A stretch of 8,009 bases of DNA from Clostridiales bacterium. Lineage in GTDB: Bacteria; Bacillota; Clostridia; Lachnospirales; Lachnospiraceae. Of this stretch, positions 1-5,660 are shown one piece after another. Positions within the stretch are counted from its first letter, which is position 1. Every line of letters starts with the position of its first letter. A program made the position numbers and the translations under genes. The notes beneath the pieces are model-generated. The model saw only the letters and a list, made by a program, of their open reading frames with translations, did no database searches and was not told the DNA's origin. Location: contig DYCJ01000109.1 in NCBI GenBank assembly GCA_019418195.1, positions 1 through 8,009 on the forward strand. The letters run 5' to 3'.

Positions 1-53
1 CTTTACATACTTGAAATTCAGGAAGCGACCTGATACCACTTACTATCATATTT

Positions 54-254
54 ATGTGTAGTCGCTATTCTGGAGAAATGTTCCGGCATCTTACAAATGC
101 ACGTGGAAAGTCTGAGGGGCGTTCCGAAGGCCGTTCCGAAGGAATCACCCTTGCCAAGCAAGTATTTAAGCTCTCGGCTCAAGGCTTTCAGCCCGCTGCA
201 ATTGCAGAGAAATGCGGTATTTCTTTAGAACAGGTAAATGAAATCCTTGAATAA
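54..254 (+). pseudogene. C-terminal tail of an Rpn-family (PD-(D/E)XK) nuclease/putative transposase, probably a broken gene
   Basis: The readable part is a 66-residue tail. It has a short Gly-Arg-Ser-Glu repeat (three near-identical 12-bp units around 108-143), followed by the segment LAKQVFKLSAQGFQPAAIAE and a helix-turn-helix-like end that reads CGISLEQVNEIL. This arrangement, charged Gly/Glu repeats and then an LAK..F.LSAQG...IA..CGIS tail, is typical of the C-terminus of Rpn/YhgA-like recombination-promoting nucleases. The catalytic PD-(D/E)XK domain is not in the window. All three forward frames are closed just upstream, with stops at 12-14, 31-33 and 59-61, so the tail cannot join an upstream domain without a frameshift. 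No ribosome binding site precedes the ATG at 54. It is most likely a decayed gene end. An independent small protein cannot be excluded. Confidence 0.6.
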
Positions 255-305
255 AAAAGTTAAGGTCTGCCGCACCGTTAAATGGTATGGCAGACCTTTT
301 ATTCA
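255..305. terminator. Bidirectional intrinsic terminator between the nuclease tail and gatB
   Basis: A perfect 10-bp inverted repeat (AAGGTCTGCC at 262-271, GGCAGACCTT at 289-298) encloses a 17-nt loop. On the plus strand it is followed by TTTTATT. On the minus strand it is followed by AACTTTTTTATT. It sits between two convergent genes: 7 bp past the plus-strand stop and about 20 bp past the gatB stop. It should therefore end both the nuclease-tail transcript and the aspS-gatCAB operon. Confidence 0.85.
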
Positions 306-319
306 TCTCACTGAAACCT

Positions 320-1756
320 TTACTGTTCCAGCATCTCTTTTATCATCTTTGTCACAGCCGCCGGATCGGCTTTTCCTTTCAGCGCTCTCATGCTCTGTCC
401 CATGAGTGCTCCGAAAGCTTTCTGCTTGCCGCCCTTATAATCTGCAACTGCCTGCGGATTATCTGCAAGGACTTTCTCGACTGCTTCTTTGATAGCGCCC
501 TCGTCGTTCACTGTCTTAAGTCCGTTTTCTTCCACATATTTCTCCGGATCCACATCATCCGTAAAGATCTGTTCGAAAACTTTTCTCGCAACAGCGGCAC
601 TGATGGTTCCCGCATCAGTCATCTCAATGAGCTTCGCCAGATGCTCCGGTGAAAATTTCAGGTCTTCCGGTTCCATGCCCTTTTCTTTCATCAGGCGGAA
701 CATATCTCCCATGATCCAGTTTGCCGCTTTCTTCGGCTTCCCGCACAGTTCAACCGTGGTCTCAAAGAGATCTGCCACTTTCTTGGACTCTGTGATAAGC
801 TCCGCATCATATTCTGGAATATCGAATTCCTTCTTATATCTCTCCAGCTTCTCAGGACGAAGCTCAGGCTGCTGTGCTTTGATCTCCTCGATCCACTCGT
901 CGCTGATCACGATCGGCACAAGGTCCGGCTCCGGGAAATAACGGTAATCCTGGGCGTCCTCCTTGGAACGCATCGCATAGGAATGCTCCTTATTGTCATC
1001 CCATCTTCTTGTCTCCTGGATGACTTCCTTCCCTTCTTCAAGGAGTTCGATCTGTCTCTGACGCTCTCCCTCAATAGCATGAGCAATAGCCTTAAATGAG
1101 TTCAGGTTCTTCATCTCAGTCCTTGTACCGAAAGTCTCTGATCCGACTTCACGGACAGACAGGTTCACATCCGCTCTCATAGAACCTTCCTGGAGCTTGC
1201 AGTCTGACACCCCGAGATACTGTGCGATCATGCGCAGCTTTTCCAGATATGCGATAACCTCATCGGCAGAGCCCATATCCGGTTCAGAGACGATCTCCAC
1301 AAGCGGCACGCCGCTTCGGTTATAATCTACGAGAGAGGTATCATCCCACTCGTCGTGGACCAGTTTTCCTGCATCCTCTTCCATATGCATCTCATGGATG
1401 CGCACTTTCTTCTTTCCTGTCTGTGTATCAATCTCCACATATCCGTCTCTCGCGATCGGAAGATAGAGCTGGGAGATCTGATAGTTCTGCGGATTATCCG
1501 GATAAAAATAATTCTTCCGGTCGAACTTGCACACCTGTGTGATCTTACAGTTTGTGGCAAGTCCCAGCGCCATAGCATACTCTACCACCTGTTTGTTGAG
1601 CACCGGAAGTGACCCGGGCATTCCCGTACACACCGGGCATGTGTGGGTATTGGGCGCGCTTCCGAACTCTGTGCTGCATCCACAGAAAATCTTCGTTTTT
1701 GTCGCCAGCTCGATATGAACCTCAAGTCCGATGACTGTCTCATACTGTTTTGCCAT
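320..1756 (-). CDS. gatB: Aspartyl/glutamyl-tRNA(Asn/Gln) amidotransferase subunit B
   Basis: GatB is the kinase/tRNA-binding subunit of the GatCAB amidotransferase. It activates the side chain of misacylated Asp-tRNA(Asn) or Glu-tRNA(Gln) with ATP and receives ammonia from GatA. The 478-residue product has the usual family length. It opens with KQYETVIGLEVH, has the four-cysteine zinc motif (Cys25, Cys27, Cys40, Cys43) and carries the GatB signature VDYNRSGVPLVEIVSEPDM. It ends in a YqeY-like helical tail (GQSMRALKGKADP...) that contacts tRNA. The ATG at 1756 was chosen over an in-frame ATG at 1819. The 1756 start matches the conserved N-terminus and has a strong Shine-Dalgarno 7 nt upstream. 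The start lies inside the end of gatA (17-bp overlap, different frame), which suggests translational coupling. It is the last gene of the operon and is followed by an intrinsic terminator. Confidence 0.97.
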   Translation of the reverse strand: MAKQYETVIGLEVHIELATKTKIFCGCSTEFGSAPNTHTCPVCTGMPGSLPVLNKQVVEYAMALGLATNCKITQVCKFDRKNYFYPDNPQNYQISQLYLPIARDGYVEIDTQTGKKKVRIHEMHMEEDAGKLVHDEWDDTSLVDYNRSGVPLVEIVSEPDMGSADEVIAYLEKLRMIAQYLGVSDCKLQEGSMRADVNLSVREVGSETFGTRTEMKNLNSFKAIAHAIEGERQRQIELLEEGKEVIQETRRWDDNKEHSYAMRSKEDAQDYRYFPEPDLVPIVISDEWIEEIKAQQPELRPEKLERYKKEFDIPEYDAELITESKKVADLFETTVELCGKPKKAANWIMGDMFRLMKEKGMEPEDLKFSPEHLAKLIEMTDAGTISAAVARKVFEQIFTDDVDPEKYVEENGLKTVNDEGAIKEAVEKVLADNPQAVADYKGGKQKAFGALMGQSMRALKGKADPAAVTKMIKEMLEQ

Positions 1757-1827
1757 GACCAGGCACCTCCTTTTCTGCCGCTGTATCCGCAGCTTTGCTG
1801 ATATCCGCCATTGTCTCATACTGTTTT
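1736..1827. repeat. Pair of 16-bp direct repeats at the gatA-gatB junction
   Basis: TGTCTCATACTGTTTT occurs at 1736-1751 and again at 1812-1827, 76 bp apart. The match extends to 19 bp with one mismatch. The left copy encodes KQYET at the start of GatB. The right copy encodes the same KQYET near the C-terminus of GatA. The two copies are in different relative frames (76 is not a multiple of 3), yet each is read in its own gene as the same peptide. Confidence 0.8.
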
Positions 1828-3260
1828 CCCGTCGCGCATTCGTAAGTGTATGCCGCCCGGATCAGTGTTTTCTCTTCAAATGCATTTCCGATCAGCTGCA
1901 TTCCGATGGGCAGTCCGTTTTTATCTTTCCCGACCGGCACTGTCATTCCCGGGAGTCCTGCAAGGTTTACCGAGATCGTATAAATATCTCCCAGATACAT
2001 TTTCAGCGGATCGCTCAGACTCTTGCCCAGCTCCGGAGCTGTCGTCGGTGCTGCCGGTCCCAGAATGATATCATAATACTCAAACGCCTTGTCGAATTCC
2101 TTTTTGATCAATGCTTTTGTCCGCAGGGCTTTCAGGTAGTATGCGTCATAATATCCGGAACTCAGGACGAATGAACCGAGCATGATACGGCGTTTTACTT
2201 CCGGACCAAAACCTTCTGAACGGGTCTTCTTGTACATATTGTGGAGCCCCTCGTATTCCTCTGTGCGATAGCCGTATTTTACGCCATCGAACCGTTCCAG
2301 GTTCGAGCTTGCCTCCGCAGAAGCGATCGTATAATATGCCGGGATGGCATATTTTACAAGTCCCAGATCAAATGTCTCGACAACAGCGCCATTTTCTTCC
2401 AGAACTTTTGCCGCACGAAGGACTGCCTGTCTTACTTCCGGATCAAGGCCGTCTCCCATATAATCTTTCGGTATACCGATCTTCAGGCCTTTTGCATTAT
2501 TCTCAAGTGCACTCGTGAAATCATAATCATCTCTGTCTATAGATGTACTGTCTTTCGGATCGTGGGATGCGATCGCCTCGAGAAATGCCGCGCAGTCAGA
2601 CACGTCTTTTGCGATCGGTCCGATCTGATCCAGTGAAGAGCCGTAAGCGATCAGTCCGTATCTGGAAACAGTTCCGTAGGTCGGCTTCAGACCCACCACG
2701 CCGCAGAATGAACTGGGCTGCCGGATAGAACCGCCTGTGTCCGATCCGAGAGCGCCGAAACATTCGCCAGCCGCCACTGCCGCGCAGGAACCGCCGGAAG
2801 AGCCGCCCGGAACATGTTCTGTGTTATGCGGGTTTCTCGTCGGTCCGTAATACGAAGTCTCGGTAGTGCTTCCCATGGCAAATTCATCCATGTTTGTCTT
2901 TCCAATGATCACTGCACCGGCTTTCTTTAAGTTTTCCACTGCCTCAGCAGTATACGCAGGTTTAAAATTCGAAAGTATCTTTGAGCTGCATGTGGTAAGC
3001 TGCCCTTTGATACACATATTATCCTTAATCGCAACCGGTACGCCCGCCAGAGGTCCGGTCAGTTCGCCTGCATCGATCTTTTTCTGGATCTCTTCCGCCT
3101 GTGCCAGCGCTCCTTCTTCGTCCAGTGTCACATAGCTGTTGACCACCGGCTCCGCTTCCTTTGCACGGTCAATTGCCGCCTGAACGGCTTCTTTCACCGT
3201 GATCTCGCCGGCTTTTATCTTTTTTCCCAGCTCCAAAGCTGTAAGTTTTAATATTTCCAT
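1740..3260 (-). CDS. gatA: Aspartyl/glutamyl-tRNA(Asn/Gln) amidotransferase subunit A (glutaminase/amidase)
   Basis: GatA hydrolyses glutamine (or asparagine) and passes the ammonia to GatB through the complex. The 506-residue product is an amidase-signature protein. The Ser-cisSer-Lys triad can be placed at Lys79 (GVPVAIKD), Ser154 (PGGSSGGS) and Ser178 (GSDTGGSIRQP). This matches the numbering known for Staphylococcus aureus GatA. The start at 3260 has an AAAGGCGG-type ribosome binding site about 8 nt upstream and gives the normal N-terminus. The gene begins 36 bp after gatC and overlaps gatB by 17 bp. The last 25 or so residues, after the usual ...YECATG end, form a Lys/Ala-rich extension that looks longer than in typical family members (about 485 aa). 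The extension contains the KQYET peptide also found at the GatB start. Confidence 0.97.
   Translation of the reverse strand: MEILKLTALELGKKIKAGEITVKEAVQAAIDRAKEAEPVVNSYVTLDEEGALAQAEEIQKKIDAGELTGPLAGVPVAIKDNMCIKGQLTTCSSKILSNFKPAYTAEAVENLKKAGAVIIGKTNMDEFAMGSTTETSYYGPTRNPHNTEHVPGGSSGGSCAAVAAGECFGALGSDTGGSIRQPSSFCGVVGLKPTYGTVSRYGLIAYGSSLDQIGPIAKDVSDCAAFLEAIASHDPKDSTSIDRDDYDFTSALENNAKGLKIGIPKDYMGDGLDPEVRQAVLRAAKVLEENGAVVETFDLGLVKYAIPAYYTIASAEASSNLERFDGVKYGYRTEEYEGLHNMYKKTRSEGFGPEVKRRIMLGSFVLSSGYYDAYYLKALRTKALIKKEFDKAFEYYDIILGPAAPTTAPELGKSLSDPLKMYLGDIYTISVNLAGLPGMTVPVGKDKNGLPIGMQLIGNAFEEKTLIRAAYTYECATGKQYETMADISKAADTAAEKEVPGHGKTV
1764..1771 (-). promoter_or_regulatory. Ribosome binding site of gatB
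   Basis: AGGAGGTG on the minus strand is a near-perfect anti-16S match, 7 nt before the ATG at 1756. It lies inside the last codons of gatA. It decides the gatB start against the upstream in-frame ATG at 1819, which would add 21 non-conserved residues. Confidence 0.85.
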
Positions 3261-3296
3261 AATCTATGCCGCCTTTCTGTAATGATCCGCTTCGTC

Positions 3297-3590
3297 TCAA
3301 CCGATTGTTCTCGGCACTTCAAAAGTATCCTCTTTTCTCTGCGGTGCGTTTGCCAGTGTCTCTTCCCTGCCGTCACCGTTTGTCACCACATCCTCGCGGA
3401 ATACATTATTTACTGGAAATACATGGGACATCGGCTCGATTCCTGATGTGTCCAGTTCATTCAGCGTATCAATGTAGTCCAGCATCTTCTCCATGTCTGC
3501 TTTCGCATCTTCTTTTTCTGTATCTGATAACTCGAGTTTTGCCAGAATCCCGACATATTCGATAGTCTCGTCTGATATTTTGTTTGCCAT
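3297..3590 (-). CDS. gatC: Aspartyl/glutamyl-tRNA(Asn/Gln) amidotransferase subunit C
   Basis: GatC is the small subunit that wraps around GatA and GatB and stabilises the complex. The product has 97 residues, the usual size. It has the family pattern: an N-terminal helix pair (ISDETIEYVGILAKLELSD), then MLDYIDTLNELDTSGIEPM and a C-terminal proline-rich segment ending EVPRTIG. An in-frame ATG at 3641 would add 17 residues that do not resemble GatC. The ATG at 3590 is preceded by AAAGGAGAG about 7 nt upstream and is preferred. It lies 97 bp after aspS and 36 bp before gatA, so it belongs to the same operon. Confidence 0.95.
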   Translation of the reverse strand: MANKISDETIEYVGILAKLELSDTEKEDAKADMEKMLDYIDTLNELDTSGIEPMSHVFPVNNVFREDVVTNGDGREETLANAPQRKEDTFEVPRTIG

Positions 3591-3615
3591 GACTTTCTCT
3601 CCTTTCTTTGATCTG

Positions 3616-3636
3616 CCGGCAGGTTTCATCTGCCGG
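3616..3636 (-). other. Hairpin in the aspS-gatC intergenic gap
   Basis: A perfect 7-bp stem (CCGGCAG / CTGCCGG) with a 7-nt loop lies 26 bp upstream of the gatC start, just before its ribosome binding site. No U-run follows, so it is not an intrinsic terminator. It could mark an mRNA processing site or modulate gatC expression, but that is inference. Confidence 0.5.
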
Positions 3637-3687
3637 TTCAAAATCTCTCAGTATCCTGTATATTCATACTACTGTATACATACTGCC

Positions 3688-5019
3688 TTATGGCTCCAGT
3701 CTGCTCATATCCCTCGGGAACAATGTAGTCTCACGGACATTATCGTCTCCTGTCAGTTTCATTGTCAGACGCTCCAGTCCGATTCCCAGTCCGCCGTGCG
3801 GCGGCATACCGTATTTGAATGTGCTCAGGTACTGCTCCATTCCTTCTTCTGTCATGCCGCGCTGTTCCATCTTGGCAAGCAGGCTCTCGTAATCGTGGAT
3901 ACGCTGTCCTCCTGTCGTGATCTCCATTCCTCGGAACAGAAGATCAAAGCTCAGCGTATAAGTCGGATCTGCCGGATCATCCATCGCATAGAACGGGCGC
4001 TTCCTTGACGGATAGTGTGTGACAAATACGAAATCCGCATCCCATTTTTCTTTTGCGTATCTGCTGATCAGCACTTCCTCTTCCGGCTCCAGATCATACG
4101 GGCTTCTGATCTTGCGTCCGTACTCCTCTGATACGAGTTTCTTGATCTCATCGAAACGCACTGCCGGGATATCTTCTGTCTTCGGGATTTCAATTCCGAG
4201 TATCCTGATCTCGTCCGCATACTCTTTTTCAAGGAGCTTCATTGTATACTGGAGATATCCGGTCTCCATCGCCATCACATCCTCGAACCCGTCAATATAA
4301 CCCATCTCAAAGTCAAGGCTCGTATATTCGTTCAGATGGCGCTTTGTATTATGTTTCTCCGCACGGAATACCGGAGCTGTCTCGAATACTCTGTCAAATA
4401 CCCCGACCATCATCTGTTTGTAAAACTGCGGGCTTTGCTGCAGGATCGCCGGACGGTGGAAATAATCCAGACGGAACAGGTTCGCACCGCCCTCCGCACT
4501 CTTAGCTCCGATCTTCGGCGTATGGATCTCTGTAAATCCTTCGCCGTAAAGGAAATCACGGAATCCTCTTACGAGTCCTTCCTGAATCCGGAATCTTGCT
4601 CTCTCCCTTAAGTTTCTCAGGGAAATCGGACGGTAGTTCAGCTTTGCCTCAAGTGAAGTATTCAGTTTCCACTTTGCGATCGGCAGGGGCATGGGCGCTG
4701 CCGGTTCGCTTAAGATGCGCATCCCTCTCAGGCGGATTTCAATGCCGTGGGGAGCTTTCTCAGATTCCGCCACAACACCTGCAGCTTCTACTGTGGCAGC
4801 CTCTTTCACATCCTTAAGATCAAATCCTGACACGCCTTTCTCATACACACACTGTACAAGACCGCCGCGTTTTCTGAGGATCACAAAAGCTACCGTACCC
4901 ATATCACGGATCGTGTGGACGGCTCCGTTTACCTTTACCGTCTGCCCTTTTACCTCTTCCTTAAGCAGATCTGCAAGTTCCAAAGTTTCTGATTTCTTTA
5001 CTCCTTTTACCAGTTCCAT
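3688..5019 (-). CDS. aspS: Archaeal-type aspartyl-tRNA synthetase, probably non-discriminating (aspartate--tRNA(Asp/Asn) ligase)
   Basis: This class IIb synthetase attaches aspartate to tRNA(Asp) and, if non-discriminating, also to tRNA(Asn). The product has 443 residues, far shorter than the roughly 590 of the usual bacterial AspRS, and lacks room for the GAD insertion domain. The order is an N-terminal OB-fold anticodon-binding domain (about 20-110), then class II motif 1 (TEIHTPKIGAKSAEGGANLF), motif 2 (FRAEKHNTKRHLNEYTSLDF) and motif 3 (GGLGIGLERLTMKL). Motif 2 closely resembles the archaeal/AspS2 group. His35 (in GAVHTIRD) and Pro90 (in EKAPHGIEI) fall where His and Pro are associated with relaxed tRNA choice. 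The ATG at 5019 has AAAGGAGAA about 8 nt upstream. An in-frame ATG at 5193 lies within the T-box leader and is rejected. Linkage to gatCAB supports a role in Asn-tRNA formation. Confidence 0.93.
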   Translation of the reverse strand: MELVKGVKKSETLELADLLKEEVKGQTVKVNGAVHTIRDMGTVAFVILRKRGGLVQCVYEKGVSGFDLKDVKEAATVEAAGVVAESEKAPHGIEIRLRGMRILSEPAAPMPLPIAKWKLNTSLEAKLNYRPISLRNLRERARFRIQEGLVRGFRDFLYGEGFTEIHTPKIGAKSAEGGANLFRLDYFHRPAILQQSPQFYKQMMVGVFDRVFETAPVFRAEKHNTKRHLNEYTSLDFEMGYIDGFEDVMAMETGYLQYTMKLLEKEYADEIRILGIEIPKTEDIPAVRFDEIKKLVSEEYGRKIRSPYDLEPEEEVLISRYAKEKWDADFVFVTHYPSRKRPFYAMDDPADPTYTLSFDLLFRGMEITTGGQRIHDYESLLAKMEQRGMTEEGMEQYLSTFKYGMPPHGGLGIGLERLTMKLTGDDNVRETTLFPRDMSRLEP

Positions 5020-5041
5020 TTTTCTTTCTCCTTTCCCTGAT

Positions 5042-5091
5042 ATGCCGTGTTTCTTACGGCATCTGGCATACCCTTGTGGTATTTCAGATGC
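5042..5091 (-). promoter_or_regulatory. Two overlapping, mutually exclusive hairpins upstream of the aspS ribosome binding site
   Basis: Hairpin 1 pairs GCATCTG (5091-5085) with CAGATGC (5065-5059) and adds an inner ATACC/GGTAT stem. Hairpin 2 pairs ATGCCGT (5062-5056) with ACGGCAT (5048-5042). They share the ATGC at 5062-5059, so both cannot form fully at once. Hairpin 2 ends about 7 nt before the AAAGGAGAA ribosome binding site of aspS. Neither has a U-run. The stems are visible directly; any regulatory role is inferred. Confidence 0.45.
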
Positions 5092-5106
5092 TGTATCCCG
5101 GAGAAA

Positions 5107-5141
5107 TAAAAAAGCCCCGGGATACTTAAGTATCCCGGGAC
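5107..5141 (-). terminator. Regulated terminator of the T-box leader
   Basis: A 12-bp stem (left arm 5141-5130, right arm 5125-5114) whose core is a perfect 24-bp palindrome (5116-5139) encloses a TTAA loop. It is followed by TTTTTT on the minus strand (5113-5108). It lies 20 nt downstream of the antiterminator motif and about 95 bp before the aspS start. Confidence 0.9.
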
Positions 5142-5184
5142 GGAAATTATCAAGATAAAATCCGCGGTACCACCCGCATTGAAC

Positions 5185-5291
5185 CCTCACCAAGTGATCT
5201 GTGGAAGTTCTTGCTCCCTAGGCTCGAAAATACCTCGCCAAGTTCCCAAGAACAACTCCTGCTCACTAGGTTCGAAAGAACCTCACCAAGT
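5185..5291 (-). repeat. 48-bp tandem repeat inside the T-box leader (2.2 copies)
   Basis: Copies begin with ACTTGG(T/C)GAGG at 5291, 5243 and 5195, exactly 48 bp apart. The third copy is only its first 11 bp and runs into the antiterminator. Copies 1 and 2 match at 29 of the first 35 positions, then diverge. Each full copy encodes an AGG...CCT hairpin with TTTC in or next to the loop. In copy 1 the stem is AGGTTC (5283-5278) / GAACCT (5273-5268). Copies 1 and 3 also share the 15-mer GATCACTTGGTGAGG (5295-5281 and 5199-5185). Confidence 0.85.
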
Positions 5292-5514
5292 GATCAGGGT
5301 TCCCCTCTTTGCATGTAACGTATGCTTTACGTACCGCCCTACTCTGTGCTGCTGCATCTGTTCAGACGGTCAGCTCCCAAGTGTTCCCATGATCTCCTCC
5401 GCTGTCCGGCGCTCTCAGTCGGTGACGCCTGCTTCCTGTCAGTTTCTGGAAACCAGAGTCTTGTTCATTGCCTTTCTCAATTTTAACACTTTAGCCTGTT
5501 AAAATATGTTTCCA

Positions 5515-5543
5515 ATATTATCACACTGTTTTTCAAATTGCAA
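5515..5543 (-). promoter_or_regulatory. Sigma-A-type promoter of the T-box-aspS-gatCAB operon
   Basis: A -35 box TTGCAA (5543-5538) is separated by 17 bp from a -10 box TAATAT (5520-5515). The -10 box is directly preceded by TGA, an extended -10 signal. The start site should fall near 5508, about 50 nt before Stem I of the T-box. The assignment rests on motif match, spacing and position. Confidence 0.65.
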
Positions 5544-5660
5544 GCCCCTTTTTGCAGGTTTAATATTCCAATCTTGCATTTATCGGAATACAATCCACTA
5601 TTTTCCTCTGATTCCGCATTGAAAGGAAACCATTTCTTTCATCAAAATGAATCGGAAACA
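5544..5660. other. AT-rich spacer between the S41 protease gene and the operon promoter
   Basis: No gene is visible here. One imperfect inverted repeat (CGGAAT at 5584-5589, ATTCCG at 5611-5616, 21-nt loop) could be the end of the protease transcript, but no U-run follows it on the minus strand. No convincing terminator for the protease gene was found. Confidence 0.4.

Larger units (their letters stand above)
5104..5459 (-). promoter_or_regulatory. T-box riboswitch (tRNA-sensing leader) of the aspS-gatCAB operon
   Basis: The antiterminator motif GCGGGTGGTACCGCGG lies at 5177-5162 and carries the UGGU that pairs with the tRNA acceptor end. Stem I is closed by ACTCTG (5459-5454) with CAGAGT (5346-5341). 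A second helix, CAGGCGTCA (5431-5423) with TGACCGTCTG (5372-5363), abuts the specifier loop. After Stem I comes AGTAGGGCGG...CGTTACA, the conserved T-box core around Stem II. The specifier region reads TGAACAGA. By analogy with the GAA-NNN-A layout the triplet is CAG (Gln, 5360-5358). The overlapping AAC (Asn, 5362-5360) also fits the operon. Between Stem II and the antiterminator lie about 120 nt containing a 48-bp tandem repeat, far more than usual. Uncharged tRNA should allow read-through into aspS-gatCAB. Confidence 0.9.

Noticed and set aside
1757..1819. Upstream in-frame ATG (1819) for gatB
   Set aside because: The extra 21 residues are unlike any GatB N-terminus, would overlap gatA by 80 bp, and the strong ribosome binding site points to 1756.
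3493..4008. A 171-codon plus-strand frame across gatC and the end of aspS
   Set aside because: It is antisense to two well-supported genes, has a low-complexity Ser/Cys-rich composition and has no homologous motif.
5020..5193. Upstream in-frame ATG (5193) for aspS
   Set aside because: It would place 58 codons across the T-box antiterminator and terminator. The good ribosome binding site and family-like N-terminus are at 5019.
5268..5283. A GGTTC...GAACC arm reminiscent of a tRNA T-arm
   Set aside because: No acceptor stem, D-arm or anticodon arm can be found around it. It is the hairpin of the first 48-bp repeat.
5369..5371. GAC (Asp) triplet as the T-box specifier
   Set aside because: It lies inside the helix formed by 5431-5423 and 5372-5363, and it is followed by C rather than the usual purine, so it is unlikely to be the loop codon despite matching aspS.
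5179..5502. A plus-strand reading frame with an internal 16-residue repeat (SCSLGSK...)
   Set aside because: It runs antisense through the T-box leader. Its peptide repeat is only the translation of the 48-bp RNA repeat, and it has no ribosome binding site.
5539..5556. TGCAA...TTGCA inverted repeat as a terminator for the S41 protease gene
   Set aside because: The stem is only 5 bp with no U-run, and its right arm overlaps the proposed -35 box.
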